This document shows positions 50,903 to 60,360 of a stretch of DNA of 64,000 bases, one piece after another (position 1 is the first letter of the stretch; every line of letters starts with the position of its first letter). The DNA is taken from positions 1 to 64,000 of the forward strand of contig NZ_JAGDFX010000008.1 of assembly GCF_017498065.1 (NCBI RefSeq), read 5' to 3'. The DNA comes from Oceanisphaera pacifica (GTDB lineage Bacteria; Pseudomonadota; Gammaproteobacteria; Enterobacterales; Aeromonadaceae). The notes below the pieces were generated by a model. That model ran no database searches and had not been told where the DNA came from. It worked only from the letters and a program-made list of their open reading frames with translations. The position numbers and the translations under genes are program-made.

Positions 50903-52720
50903 TTGAGTGAGTTAATCATGCTCCGCATAAGTGCGGTACTAGCCATGTGGTTGTTTAGTGGCGCGGTGGCGGCCTTGACGTTGCCGCCACAGTTACAGAT
51001 AAGCGCCCACCTTAGTCAAGCAAGCGTGCCAGCCTGCCCAAAAGAAACCGCCAGTAAACTGGCGCTAACCTTCAATAATAATCAGCTGACTGGGCACCTT
51101 GCGCAGTTAAGTTTAGATTTAACCTGTTCTAATCGTCGCTCGGCGAGTTCGCAACAAGCAAGCGCGTCAAACAGCGATGCTTTATCCTTATTATTCACCC
51201 TCCCCGATATTGATTTTCAGGTTGATGAACTCACCCTGCATTTACCTAGCGGCAGCGTCAGTGGCCCTGCCGTGTTACGTCATCATCAACAAGGGGTCAC
51301 TGTGCAGTGGCAAACCGATGCGGGCGACACTCAACTTGATATTATTCCTGAAAAACAAGGCTGGCGCTGGCAAGGTAAACTGCCGGGCCAGCTGCTTACC
51401 CCATACTTAACGCAGCCGTTGCAGGTTAGTGGTGGCTGGCAGCCTAGGCAACCGTTAACGCTTAAGGTGGCAGGCACACTGCCTACGCCATTGCAGGGCA
51501 AATGGCAGTTAGCACTCAATGCCAAACAAACTGCACAGGGTTGGCAGTTGCAACCTAGCTCGCAATTGAGGGTGCCACAACTTACATGGCAAGAGTTAAC
51601 TTTATCTCAGTTAAGATTTGCGCCGTTAACCGCCGTTAGCTTAGGGCAAGCTTGGCAGGGTGAGCTAAGTTGGCAGCAAGGGCGCTGGCAACAACAAACC
51701 ATACCCGCAGCCAGTTTGCAGTTGCAAGCCAAAGATCTGATAGCAAACCAAGGCCAAATGAGTTTGAAACTGGCACCCAAGGTACGTTTAAACGGTGCTT
51801 GGCATTATGATCAAGGGCTGGCGCTAACTGTGCCTAAACAATCGTTATCTGCGGCTGATGTTTGGTCTTGGTTAGATGAGTGGTTATTGCTGCCGGTGGT
51901 GATGGATATGCCTGCGGGTCAGTGGCAAGTGGCGCTTAACGCCGCCAATGTGTTGGATAGCAAGCAACCCATTAATATAGAGGCAGCATTGAGCAAGGGG
52001 CAGCTCAGTTACAGTGACTTATTGGCTGAAGACTTGGCAGCTAAATTTAAGCTCAGTTGGAGCGAGCAAGGGTTGCGTAGTGTAGGGCCTCAAGGGCTGT
52101 CGGTGGCACAATTAAATGTAGGGATACCTATTACGAATATTCAAGGAGCCTTACGCTTGCAAGCAGATGGATTGTGGTTATCGGGGTTAACCGCACAGGT
52201 GTTTGATGGCTACCTTGCGTTGTCGCCAATGGCATTAAACGCTACCCCTCAGGGCGAGGCACACTTTAGTGATATTTCTCTTGAACCATTACTCAATTAT
52301 GCCAGTGTGGATGGGCTTACGGGGCAGGGGCGACTTAAAGGGCGACTCCCTTTTTCATTTGATCAAGGCTTAAGTGTTACCAAGGGGCGCGCCGAAAGTG
52401 AGCAAGGCTGGATAACCTATCAGGCCAGCGAACAACTGCAAGCCTCGGGGGATGCTAATATCTCGCTTGGTTTAACCTTAGGTTTATTAAGTGACTTACG
52501 TTATGACCGCTTAGGGGCGGATATTTCTATGGCGCGCAATGGTGAGGCAATCATTAATAGTCACTTATATGGCCAAGCACCCATTAACGGCAAATTACAC
52601 CCAGTTAACTTAAATTATCACCACCAAGAAAACCTGTTACAGTTATTAGCCAGCTTGCGCTTTGCTCAAGATTTAAGTGAGCAGCTGCCAGCCAAGCTAC
52701 AGCGGGAGAATAATCAATGA
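50903..52720 (+). CDS. ydbH: YdbH family AsmA-like protein
   Basis: This 605-residue protein is anchored by an N-terminal helix (AVLAMWLFSGAVAAL). It consists of repeated amphipathic beta strands (periodic Trp/Gln/Leu pattern) as in AsmA-like phospholipid-transport proteins. The identity is supported by the neighbours ynbE and ydbL, which form the same three-gene operon in E. coli. YdbH redundantly helps TamB and YhdP move phospholipids to the outer membrane. It is shorter than E. coli YdbH (879 aa). The TTG at 50903, with AAGG upstream, was taken as start. An ATG at 50918 is possible. Confidence 0.82.
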   Translation: MSELIMLRISAVLAMWLFSGAVAALTLPPQLQISAHLSQASVPACPKETASKLALTFNNNQLTGHLAQLSLDLTCSNRRSASSQQASASNSDALSLLFTLPDIDFQVDELTLHLPSGSVSGPAVLRHHQQGVTVQWQTDAGDTQLDIIPEKQGWRWQGKLPGQLLTPYLTQPLQVSGGWQPRQPLTLKVAGTLPTPLQGKWQLALNAKQTAQGWQLQPSSQLRVPQLTWQELTLSQLRFAPLTAVSLGQAWQGELSWQQGRWQQQTIPAASLQLQAKDLIANQGQMSLKLAPKVRLNGAWHYDQGLALTVPKQSLSAADVWSWLDEWLLLPVVMDMPAGQWQVALNAANVLDSKQPINIEAALSKGQLSYSDLLAEDLAAKFKLSWSEQGLRSVGPQGLSVAQLNVGIPITNIQGALRLQADGLWLSGLTAQVFDGYLALSPMALNATPQGEAHFSDISLEPLLNYASVDGLTGQGRLKGRLPFSFDQGLSVTKGRAESEQGWITYQASEQLQASGDANISLGLTLGLLSDLRYDRLGADISMARNGEAIINSHLYGQAPINGKLHPVNLNYHHQENLLQLLASLRFAQDLSEQLPAKLQRENNQ

Positions 52721-52899
52721 GCAAATACATGGCTATTATTGGCCTGTTACTACTAAGTGGCTGTACGCCTAGAGTCGAAATAATGGTGCCAGATAAGCCA
52801 ATTACTGTGAATTTAAACGTCAAAGTGGATCATGAAATTCGAGTGCGGGTCGACAACGAGCTAGAACAATTATTTGAACAAGAAAAAGACTTGTTTTAA
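52717..52899 (+). CDS. ynbE: YnbE outer-membrane lipoprotein
   Basis: This 60-residue lipoprotein has its lipobox at LLSGC (Cys 16). A short beta stretch PITVNLNVKVDHEIRVRVD follows that closely matches E. coli YnbE, which is thought to extend the YdbH bridge as beta strands in the outer membrane. It overlaps ydbH by 4 nt (ATGA) and precedes ydbL by 9 nt. Confidence 0.93.
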   Translation: MSKYMAIIGLLLLSGCTPRVEIMVPDKPITVNLNVKVDHEIRVRVDNELEQLFEQEKDLF

Positions 52900-52908
52900 G
52901 GAGAGGTT

Positions 52909-53223
52909 ATGCGGTGGTTAATGGTAGTGTTTGCAGTAGCGTTAAGCTTTTCGGCTTGGGCGCTCGACTTACAACAAGCCAAGCAACAAGGCTTGGTGGG
53001 TGAGCAGCTCAATGGCCTAGTGGGCGTGGTGCAAGCGCGAAATGATGTGAGTGCGGTGGCCAATGACATTAATCGCAAGCGTTTATCCAGTTATCAAGAT
53101 ATTGCTAAGCGTACCGGCACCAGCCTTACGGTTGTGCAAACGCGCGCTGGCCAATACAACATAGAGCGCACTAAAGCGGGTCATTATATTCAGCTGGCAG
53201 ACGGCAGCTGGCGCAAAAAATAA
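52909..53223 (+). CDS. ydbL: YdbL periplasmic protein (DUF1318)
   Basis: This 104-residue exported protein has a signal peptide ending SAWA. The mature part starts LDLQQAKQQGLVGEQLNGLVG and contains VNDINRKR-type (VANDINRKRLSSYQDIAKRTG), matching DUF1318/YdbL. In E. coli YdbL controls the YdbH-YnbE pairing. It is the last gene of the operon. The intergenic DNA after it carries a degenerate GTGAGG-family repeat. Confidence 0.93.
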   Translation: MRWLMVVFAVALSFSAWALDLQQAKQQGLVGEQLNGLVGVVQARNDVSAVANDINRKRLSSYQDIAKRTGTSLTVVQTRAGQYNIERTKAGHYIQLADGSWRKK

Positions 53224-53382
53224 TGTAACTGATTGTGATGGGTAAAGAGTGAAGGGTAAGGTGTGAAAAATAAGGCGTTAACCCCTCATCTGCAGATGCG
53301 GAGATTTGTGCTGTGACCTTTATATTATGTCGTCCTCTTTCTCCTTTACGCCTCACGCTTCCTCATTTTAAAAGGTCTTAAT

Positions 53383-55437
53383 GTGTCTATAGCCCCACCG
53401 GTTGCCAAAAAAACACCTCATACTTTTACCCTGCATAATGATACACGCCTTGATCATTATCACTGGCTGCGAGACGACGATAGAGCTAACCCAGAGGTGC
53501 TCGCCTACCTCGAACAAGAAAACCATTATGCCCAACAGATGCTAGCGCCATTAGCGGATCAGCAAGAAGCGCTGTATCAAGAGATGATTGCTCGCATTCG
53601 CCAAGACGATAGCTCTGTGCCTTATTTAAAAAATGGCTATTGGTATCAAACGCGTTTTCAGCAAGGCTTAGAGTACGCCATTATTGAGCGCTACCCTGAC
53701 AGTCGGCCCACACAGCGCCAAGTATTACTCGATGGTAATGAGCACGCAGCAGATAGCGCTTATTACGATCAAGGCCAGCTTGGGGTTAGCCCTAATCAGC
53801 AGGTGTTGGCGTTTGCCGAAGACTTTGTGTCGCGTTGTCAGTATCAAATTCGTTTTAAAGATCTGTCCACGGAACAGCTTTATGACGAAGTGCTAGAAAA
53901 TACCTCGGGTAATCTGGCTTGGGCCAACGACAGCCAAACACTATTTTATGTGCATCAAAACCCAGATACCTTGCTGCCTTATCAGGTTTATCGCCACACC
54001 CTAGGCACACCACAAAGCCAAGATGTATTGGTATATGAAGAAGCCGACGACCGCTTTTATACCAGTATTTATAAAAGCCGCTCTACAGATTACATCATTA
54101 TTGGTGCCTGGAGCACTAAAACTAGTGAAGTAAGCTTAATTTCTGCCCAGGATCCGCAGGCTCAGGTACGCAATTTTTTGCCGCGCCAACGGGGCCATGA
54201 ATATGATATTGAGCATTATCAGGGGCAGTTTTATATTCGCTCCAATAAAGATGGTGTGAATTTTGGCTTATATCAGGTCAGTGATCGGGATAATAAAACA
54301 TGCCAGTGGGAGTGCGAACAGTGGCAAACTCTCATTGCCCCTCGAGCCAGCGTATTGTTAGAAGACTTTACCTTATTTAAAGATTGGCTGGTGCTAGAAG
54401 AGCGCAGTGAGGGGTTAACACAGCTGCGTCAATTGCATCGCGAGCAGAACATCGAACATGCCATTGAATTTGATGATCCTACTTATGTGACTTGGCTTAG
54501 TATTAACGCCGAGGCCGAGACACCTTGGTTACGTTATGGCTATTCATCTTTAACTCGGCCTGTTACTCAGTATGAAGTTAACATGGACACCCAAGAGCGA
54601 CGCCTGCTTAAACAAGAATACGCAGGAGAGCAGTTTAATGCCGATCTTTATCGTAGCGAGCGCCTTTGGGTTATTGCCCAAGACGGTGCTCAGGTACCGG
54701 TGTCTGTGGTTTATCGCAAGGATATGTTTACCCGAGCCAATCCATTACTGGTTTACGCTTATGGTGCCTACGGTGCCAGTATGGATCCCGACTTTAGTGC
54801 GGCACGGTTAAGTTTGTTAGACCGTGGTTTTGTTTATGCCATTGCCCATGTGCGTGGTGGCGAAGAGTTAGGGCGAGATTGGTACGAGCAAGGTCGGTTA
54901 CTGCATAAGAAACATACCTTTAGCGACTTTATAGATGTGACCAAAGCTCTGGTACACCAAGGTTATGGTGATAAAAACCGAGTGTTTGCCGCAGGCGGCA
55001 GTGCTGGGGGCTTATTGGTGGGTGCGGTAATGAATATGGCGCCGACTTTATATAAGGGCGCCATTGCCGATGTGCCTTTTGTAGATATTGTGACGACCAT
55101 GCTAGATGAGTCTATTCCGCTGACCACGGGGGAGTTTGATGAGTGGGGTAACCCTGTCGAGGCCGAGTATTATCATTACATCAAATCGTATAGCCCTTAT
55201 GATCAAGTACAGGCGCAGGCATACCCTAATATGCTAGTCACTACAGGTCTACACGACTCGCAAGTGCAATACTGGGAACCGGTCAAGTGGGTGGCTAAGC
55301 TGCGCGAGCTGAAGACTGACGATAATATATTATTGTTATGTTGCGATATGGAAACTGGGCATGGCGGTAAATCTGGCCGCTTTGAGGCTTATCGCGATCT
55401 TGCGCGTGAATACGCTTTTCTGCTGGCGCTAGTTTAA
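53383..55437 (+). CDS. ptrB: Oligopeptidase B
   Basis: This 684-residue prolyl-oligopeptidase-family serine peptidase cuts after Arg and Lys in short peptides. It has an N-terminal beta-propeller (about 70-400) and a C-terminal alpha/beta hydrolase. The nucleophile is in GGSAGGLLVGAV, the Asp region is in THGLHDSQVQYWEP-type (TTGLHDSQVQYWEPVKW), and the His is in ETGHGGKSGRFE. The GTG start at 53383 has AAAGG 7 nt upstream and gives MSIAPPVAKKTPH, as in the family. It is probably monocistronic. Confidence 0.93.
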   Translation: MSIAPPVAKKTPHTFTLHNDTRLDHYHWLRDDDRANPEVLAYLEQENHYAQQMLAPLADQQEALYQEMIARIRQDDSSVPYLKNGYWYQTRFQQGLEYAIIERYPDSRPTQRQVLLDGNEHAADSAYYDQGQLGVSPNQQVLAFAEDFVSRCQYQIRFKDLSTEQLYDEVLENTSGNLAWANDSQTLFYVHQNPDTLLPYQVYRHTLGTPQSQDVLVYEEADDRFYTSIYKSRSTDYIIIGAWSTKTSEVSLISAQDPQAQVRNFLPRQRGHEYDIEHYQGQFYIRSNKDGVNFGLYQVSDRDNKTCQWECEQWQTLIAPRASVLLEDFTLFKDWLVLEERSEGLTQLRQLHREQNIEHAIEFDDPTYVTWLSINAEAETPWLRYGYSSLTRPVTQYEVNMDTQERRLLKQEYAGEQFNADLYRSERLWVIAQDGAQVPVSVVYRKDMFTRANPLLVYAYGAYGASMDPDFSAARLSLLDRGFVYAIAHVRGGEELGRDWYEQGRLLHKKHTFSDFIDVTKALVHQGYGDKNRVFAAGGSAGGLLVGAVMNMAPTLYKGAIADVPFVDIVTTMLDESIPLTTGEFDEWGNPVEAEYYHYIKSYSPYDQVQAQAYPNMLVTTGLHDSQVQYWEPVKWVAKLRELKTDDNILLLCCDMETGHGGKSGRFEAYRDLAREYAFLLALV

Positions 55438-55481
55438 AAACAGCGCCAAGCTAAGAAAAGACCTAAAGATTTTTTGCCACG

Positions 55482-55536
55482 CTTCTTTGTTACAAGAGCC
55501 ACGGAACCCATGGGAAAATAGCGAACAAATCTAAAC
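55482..55536 (+). repeat. Dispersed ACGGAA repeat, copy 4
   Basis: GAGCCACGGAACCCATGG is followed by GAAAATAGCGA and AAATCTAAA, the same order as copies at 9.5 and 30.5 kb. An adjacent hairpin GGGCTCTTA/TAAGAGCCC (55537-55559) lies between the convergent genes. Confidence 0.55.
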
Positions 55537-55612
55537 GGGCTCTTAAGTGGTAAGAGCCCAACTAGGGACACCTTTAGCGTATGGCGTACAACGTTAAAGG
55601 TGCCGCTTTCTG

Positions 55613-56959
55613 TTAGTTAACAGACTGGATAATGACGACCAGTACTAATACTGGGCAGACGAAGCGGACGTACCAAGGCCAAATTTTCCAAAATAAACCC
55701 TGTTCAATCTCAGGGTTGCCCGCTTTTAGTTCGGTTAATACCGAATTACGTTGCCACACCCAACCGGCATAGAGGGTAATAAACATACTCACCAGTGGCT
55801 GTGCATACTGAGTGGTGGCCGTGATCACCAAGCCAAACAGGCTGCCAAAGTTAAACACAATGATAATGCTAAACAGGGTGCACACCGCTGTTACCAGCCA
55901 AGTGGCTTTAATACGTGATAGCTTTGTTGATTCCAGTACCAAAGAGACTGGCGCTTCTAGCATTGAAATGGCCGAGGTCAGTGCCGCTACTATCATCAGC
56001 AAGAAAAAAGCAAATGCCACCGGATATTGCGCCGCACCCATGGTGTCGAATAAAGCCGGTAACACCGAAAACACTAAGGTGTCTGAGCTTAACAGGCTGC
56101 CGTCGTCGGCAAAAATGGTCACACCATTATGCTGTGCCACATACATAGCCGGCAAAATCAGCATACCCGCCATAAAGGCCACACCGGTATCAAGCAAGGT
56201 TACTTGGGCTGCTAAGGCGGGAATGTTCGCTTGGCGGTTAAGGTAAGAGCCGTACAACATCATCACTGCCGCCCCTAGCGAAAGTGAGAAGAAGCTCTGG
56301 CCCAGTGCGCCTATTAATACATCACGATTTAATACCTGAGCAAAGTCCGGCACTAAATATACTTTTACCCCTTCAGTGGCGCCGGGCTGAAATAACATAT
56401 AGCCGGTTAATAACACCAGCATTACTAGCAATAGCGGCATCAATCGGCTCGACCATTTTTCAATGCCTTGCTCAAGGCCGCGGCTCACCACATATAAACT
56501 CAGTAATGCAAACAGCAGGGTGAACACCACATTACGTGAGGTGGAAAAGTCCGTTAGCCAGCTGGCGGTGCTAGCTGACCCCACCAAGCTTGCAATGGGG
56601 TCTAACGCATAAGAGATAAACCAGCCAGAAACGATGGCATAAAAAGTAAAAATAAAGCTCACGGTTAATACCGACGCCAAGCCCACTAAGCCGGCAATGG
56701 ATTTGCCCAGTGGTTTTTTAGTGAGGGTTTTAAGAGCTAAAAAGGGATTGGCTTGACCATGGCGACCAATGGTAATTTCTGCCACCAACATCGGATAGCC
56801 CAGCAAAAAAATAAATAATAGATAAACCAGCAAAAAAGCACCGCCACCATTACTGGCAGCTTGAGTGGGAAAGCCCCAAATATTACCTACACCAATGGCT
56901 GAACCGGCGGCGGCCATCACAAACCCTAGCTTACTGCTAAATTGCGCCCTTTTTTCCAC
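55613..56959 (-). CDS. NSS-family sodium-dependent amino-acid/neurotransmitter-type symporter
   Basis: This 448-residue inner-membrane transporter has 11-12 hydrophobic helices. The N-terminal signature GSAIGVGNIWGFPTQAASNGGGAFLLVYL is that of the SLC6/NSS family (LeuT, TnaT). It imports amino acids with sodium. The substrate cannot be told. It is monocistronic, and the gap to the desaturase is about 190 bp. Confidence 0.9.
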   Translation of the reverse strand: MEKRAQFSSKLGFVMAAAGSAIGVGNIWGFPTQAASNGGGAFLLVYLLFIFLLGYPMLVAEITIGRHGQANPFLALKTLTKKPLGKSIAGLVGLASVLTVSFIFTFYAIVSGWFISYALDPIASLVGSASTASWLTDFSTSRNVVFTLLFALLSLYVVSRGLEQGIEKWSSRLMPLLLVMLVLLTGYMLFQPGATEGVKVYLVPDFAQVLNRDVLIGALGQSFFSLSLGAAVMMLYGSYLNRQANIPALAAQVTLLDTGVAFMAGMLILPAMYVAQHNGVTIFADDGSLLSSDTLVFSVLPALFDTMGAAQYPVAFAFFLLMIVAALTSAISMLEAPVSLVLESTKLSRIKATWLVTAVCTLFSIIIVFNFGSLFGLVITATTQYAQPLVSMFITLYAGWVWQRNSVLTELKAGNPEIEQGLFWKIWPWYVRFVCPVLVLVVIIQSVN

Positions 56960-57149
56960 GTATTGCTGCTCCTGCTGGCTATAAAGTTAAACAGCGAATG
57001 ACTGTTCACTTAAAATAGCGGTGACTATGATATTTTGCCGTGTTTTTGTCAAAGAGAAAGCTGGGGAATAGCGCCAAGCTAAAGTGTTAAGCCGTCTGTT
57101 ATAAGTCATGAATTTAAAAATAAACCTTCACAGCTCTTTATAGGGGCGC

Positions 57150-58277
57150 TTAAGCCAGCTCTAAGCGTGTAGTCAGCTTTAACCAGTTACGGCGCTGAAT
57201 AGTAAAGGCTGCTTTAAGCTCGTCGCAGCTTAAGCGTAAGCGTAACTCTTCATATTTACAGCGTACCGCTTTTTTCTTGATATCTAACAGATGCTTACGC
57301 ATTTGATAGTAGTTTCTTAGTTGCAGTAGTAACCGCTCATATTCACTTTGCAATAATGCTAACCATTGTTCGGTGTCGGCGGTTTGTTGGCGCTTCATGA
57401 TCTTTTGACGGGCGAGCTCAAAGCGACGCTCTAGCTGGGCTTGTTCAATGCGCTCGGGCGGACAAGTCCTTAGTCGAGAAGTGAGTTTTAACCAGCTCAT
57501 ACTACGGATCAACCACTTAGTGGGGTCGTAATGCCACCAGCGAATACCGTTACGATAATCAAACTCAAATAGATGGTGAAAATTGTGATATCCCTCACCA
57601 AAGGTGAGCACGGCTAAAATATCGTTATCTCGCGCCGAGTTTTTGCTGGTATAAGGCTGACGGCCCCAAAAATGCGCTAATGAATTAATAAAAAAGGTCA
57701 CGTGGTGCCCCAAAAACAACCGCAAGCCCCCAGCCAATAGCAGCATGCCCCACATATCGCCGTTCCATAGCCCAAGTAATAACGGCAGGCCCGCGTTCAT
57801 TAATACTGTTAATAATAAGTAGTGTTTATGCTGAAACGCCAAAATGTTATTACGTTTAAGGTCGGCAATATTGCTGTCGTCTGGGCTGCTGTAATGGCGC
57901 AACATCCACCCCATGTGTGAAAACCAAAGGCCTCTACTCGCCGAGTAAGGGTCTTTATCAGTGTGATCAACATGGCGATGATGACGACGATGATCGGCGC
58001 ACCAATGGTAGGCGGAGTTTTGCAGCGACAAAGCGCCACCCAAGGCAAATATCCATTGTAATAATGGGTGAGCAGCATAAGATTTATGTGCCCATAAACG
58101 GTGATAGCCGGCGGTAATCGATAAGCAGCTATAGCTAAATAATATCAGCATGGCGAGCCACTGCCAGCCATCAAAGCCATGGCTGAGTCCATACCAAGGC
58201 ACGAGTATCAATGCTGCTAATCCCGTAACAGAAAAAACGGCCAGATTGGTCCAAATAATAGGGGGTTTTTGCATCAT
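57150..58277 (-). CDS. Fatty-acid (acyl-lipid or acyl-CoA) desaturase
   Basis: This 375-residue membrane di-iron desaturase has the three histidine boxes HRLWAH (first), HRRHHRHVDH (second) and HNFHH (third), and two hydrophobic hairpins. It introduces a cis double bond, most likely delta-9. A basic, coiled-coil C-terminal extension of about 100 residues follows (ERIEQAQLERRFELARQKI onward). The start at 58277 gives MMQKPPIIWTN. A longer reading from 58439 would overlap the fabR start and is rejected. It is divergent from fabR and preceded by a FabR-type operator. Confidence 0.9.
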   Translation of the reverse strand: MMQKPPIIWTNLAVFSVTGLAALILVPWYGLSHGFDGWQWLAMLILFSYSCLSITAGYHRLWAHKSYAAHPLLQWIFALGGALSLQNSAYHWCADHRRHHRHVDHTDKDPYSASRGLWFSHMGWMLRHYSSPDDSNIADLKRNNILAFQHKHYLLLTVLMNAGLPLLLGLWNGDMWGMLLLAGGLRLFLGHHVTFFINSLAHFWGRQPYTSKNSARDNDILAVLTFGEGYHNFHHLFEFDYRNGIRWWHYDPTKWLIRSMSWLKLTSRLRTCPPERIEQAQLERRFELARQKIMKRQQTADTEQWLALLQSEYERLLLQLRNYYQMRKHLLDIKKKAVRCKYEELRLRLSCDELKAAFTIQRRNWLKLTTRLELA

Positions 58278-58289
58278 GATTATCCATTG

Positions 58290-58307
58290 AGCGAACAACT
58301 GTACGCT
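58290..58307. promoter_or_regulatory. FabR-type operator in the desaturase-fabR intergenic region
   Basis: AGCGAACAACTGTACGCT is an inverted repeat (AGCGAACA/TGTACGCT) close to the E. coli FabR operator form AGCG(T/A)ACA-N2-TGT(T/A)CGCT. On the minus strand it begins just downstream of a likely TTGACC (58331-58336) / AAAAAT promoter of the desaturase, so FabR binding would repress it. A half-site AGCGAACA lies near 58347. Confidence 0.75.
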
Positions 58308-58418
58308 ATTTTTGACCGTAATTGCGATAGGGTCAATCAAAAAATGAGCGAACAGAGCTGATCGTATTGCGACAAAGGGGTATGATCGGAGTTTGAATAT
58401 GCTAGATCTTGGTGTGCA

Positions 58419-59030
58419 GTGGGCATTCGCGCAGAACAAAAAGAAAAGACTCGACGCACGTTAATTGATGCGGCTTTTAGTCAGTTAAGTGCAGAGCGTA
58501 GTTTTTCCAGTTTAAGTTTGCGCGAAGTAGCGCGAGAGGCCGGGTTAGCGCCTACTTCTTTCTATCGTCATTTCAAAGACATGGAAGAGCTAGGGTTAAC
58601 ATTAGTTGATGAGGGTGGGCTCACTCTAAGACAACTTATGCGTCAAGCTCGCCAACGTATTGCCGATGGTGGTAGTGTTATTCAAATATCGATAAAAACC
58701 TTTATGGAGTTTATCGAACGAAGTCCGGATGTTTTCCGTTTATTATTACGAGAACGCTCTGGTACTTCGGCGGCGTTTCGTCAGGCGGTAGCCCGTGAAA
58801 TTCAACACTTTACGGCTGAACTGACAGATTATTTAGAAGAAAAGCAGCAGACTAGCCGAAGTTATGCTGAAATGCAGGCTCAGGCTATGGTCACTATTGT
58901 ATTTAGTGCCGGTGCAGAAGCACTAGATATGAATGAACATGAGCGAACGGCTTTGGCCGAGCGTATGACCTTGCAACTGCGGATCATTGCCAAGGGCGCA
59001 GATGCATATAATAAAGCAAAAAGGCTTTAA
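58419..59030 (+). CDS. fabR: HTH-type transcriptional repressor FabR
   Basis: This 203-residue TetR-family protein nearly duplicates E. coli FabR in the DNA-binding half ([44 protein letters not shown]) and retains [25 protein letters not shown]. FabR senses the ratio of unsaturated to saturated acyl chains and represses unsaturated fatty-acid genes. The GTG start gives [10 protein letters not shown] as in E. coli. It is followed by yijD as in E. coli. Confidence 0.95.
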   Translation: MGIRAEQKEKTRRTLIDAAFSQLSAERSFSSLSLREVAREAGLAPTSFYRHFKDMEELGLTLVDEGGLTLRQLMRQARQRIADGGSVIQISIKTFMEFIERSPDVFRLLLRERSGTSAAFRQAVAREIQHFTAELTDYLEEKQQTSRSYAEMQAQAMVTIVFSAGAEALDMNEHERTALAERMTLQLRIIAKGADAYNKAKRL

Positions 59031-59053
59031 GCCTTATATGAGGAAGGATGATC

Positions 59054-59431
59054 ATGTCAGCAAGTAAACTTATTCGTCGTAAACCGATTTTGTTGGCTCT
59101 GTTAGTCGGCCTATGTGGTAATGCCACGTTAGCGACTCTGAGCGTTAGCCAGGTGAGCTTTTCTATTTTCCCGATTATAGCGTTGGCGCTGGCCGCTCGT
59201 ATGCTATATCGCGAATACCTGAGTGCTCCTATGGAAGGGGATACTCCAGTGTGCACCTTACTTGCCTTTTTGGTAGGGGTGTTTGGTTATTCCGCTATAT
59301 TACGTACTGAGTTTCCAGAAATGGGGACGAACTTTTTGTCGGTTATGATTAGCCTAATATTAGTTATTTGGTTAGCCATAAAAATGGGTGTAGCCGCGCG
59401 CCCTGTAGCAGAAGAAGACGTTAAGTCGTAG
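59054..59431 (+). CDS. yijD: YijD family inner-membrane protein (DUF1422)
   Basis: This 125-residue protein has four hydrophobic helices. The conserved block is VGLCGNATLATLSVSQVSFSIFPIIALALA, together with the loop YREYLSAPMEGDTP. It matches E. coli YijD, which follows fabR. The start at 59054 has AGGAAGG six nt upstream. An ATG at 59048 directly abuts that site. The function is unknown. Confidence 0.9.
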   Translation: MSASKLIRRKPILLALLVGLCGNATLATLSVSQVSFSIFPIIALALAARMLYREYLSAPMEGDTPVCTLLAFLVGVFGYSAILRTEFPEMGTNFLSVMISLILVIWLAIKMGVAARPVAEEDVKS

Positions 59432-59451
59432 CCTGATACTCACTTTTACTG

Positions 59452-59482
59452 AAAAGCCCGCCTGTTAATGGCGGGCTTTTTA
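59452..59482. terminator. Bidirectional terminator between yijD and sseA
   Basis: AAAAGCCCGCC pairs with GGCGGGCTTTTT around TGTTAAT, with T-runs on both strands. Confidence 0.92.
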
Positions 59483-59502
59483 TTAGTCGATTTAGTCTGT
59501 GA

Positions 59503-60360
59503 CTACTCTGTGACTACGGGGAGTTGGGTTGAACCACCCCACTCGACCCAAGAGCCATCGTAAACGGCAATATGCTGATGTCCGATAATATCGGCTGCTA
59601 ACGCTAAAATAGCGGCGGTAACGCCAGAGCCACAGCTGCAAATTAAATGCTGTTCAGGTGAAAGTAGTTTGGTAAGTTTATCTGCTAGTTGTGCTTTAGG
59701 TAAAAAGTGCCCTTGTTGTAGTAACTCAGCAAAAGGTAAGCAGGCTGCACCGGGCATATGACCGGGTCTTACTCCTGGGCGGGGGTCTGGAGCTTGTCCG
59801 CTAAAGCGCTCGATACTTCTGGCATCTAGAATACGGCTAGTTTTTGGTTGTGACAGTGCGGCTTGCACGTGCTTAGTGTCAGCGACCCAAGTCGTTTGTA
59901 ACTTAGCCTCAAAGTGTCCCTGAGTGACAGTTTCAGCTTCACCGCTTGTAACAGGTAAGCCTTGTGCTACCCAACTAGGTAAGCCACCATCTAACACCGC
60001 CACCTGTTTATGTCCCATGGCTTTAAACATCCACCAAGCTCTAGGCGCCGCAAATATGCCGCTACCATCGTAGATCACAATGCGGCTTTGATTACTTACA
60101 CCTAACAAAGATACTTGTCGAGAAAATTGTTCGGCGGGTGGCAGCATATGTGGCAGTGGACTACTCTCATCTTTGACTTTACTGTCAAAATCAAAGAAAC
60201 GGGCACCGGGAATACGCTGCTCTTGCCATTCTTGTTTTCCTGAGCGCTGAGCGGCAGGCATATACCAGCTGGCATCCAAAATCACTAAATTGGGGTCGTG
60301 CAGGTGGGCCGCTAACCACTGATAATCGACTAAAGGGGTGGGCAAGGTTAGTTGAGTCAT
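59503..60360 (-). CDS. sseA: 3-Mercaptopyruvate sulfurtransferase
   Basis: This 285-residue double-rhodanese protein has an N-terminal inactive rhodanese (about 10-140) and a C-terminal catalytic rhodanese (about 160-285). The active-site loop CGSGVTA with its catalytic Cys is the MST type rather than thiosulfate sulfurtransferase (CRKGVT). It moves sulfur from 3-mercaptopyruvate to thiols or cyanide. The start at 60360 has GAGG upstream. The ATG at 60375 overlaps the ribosome site. Confidence 0.93.
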   Translation of the reverse strand: MTQLTLPTPLVDYQWLAAHLHDPNLVILDASWYMPAAQRSGKQEWQEQRIPGARFFDFDSKVKDESSPLPHMLPPAEQFSRQVSLLGVSNQSRIVIYDGSGIFAAPRAWWMFKAMGHKQVAVLDGGLPSWVAQGLPVTSGEAETVTQGHFEAKLQTTWVADTKHVQAALSQPKTSRILDARSIERFSGQAPDPRPGVRPGHMPGAACLPFAELLQQGHFLPKAQLADKLTKLLSPEQHLICSCGSGVTAAILALAADIIGHQHIAVYDGSWVEWGGSTQLPVVTE

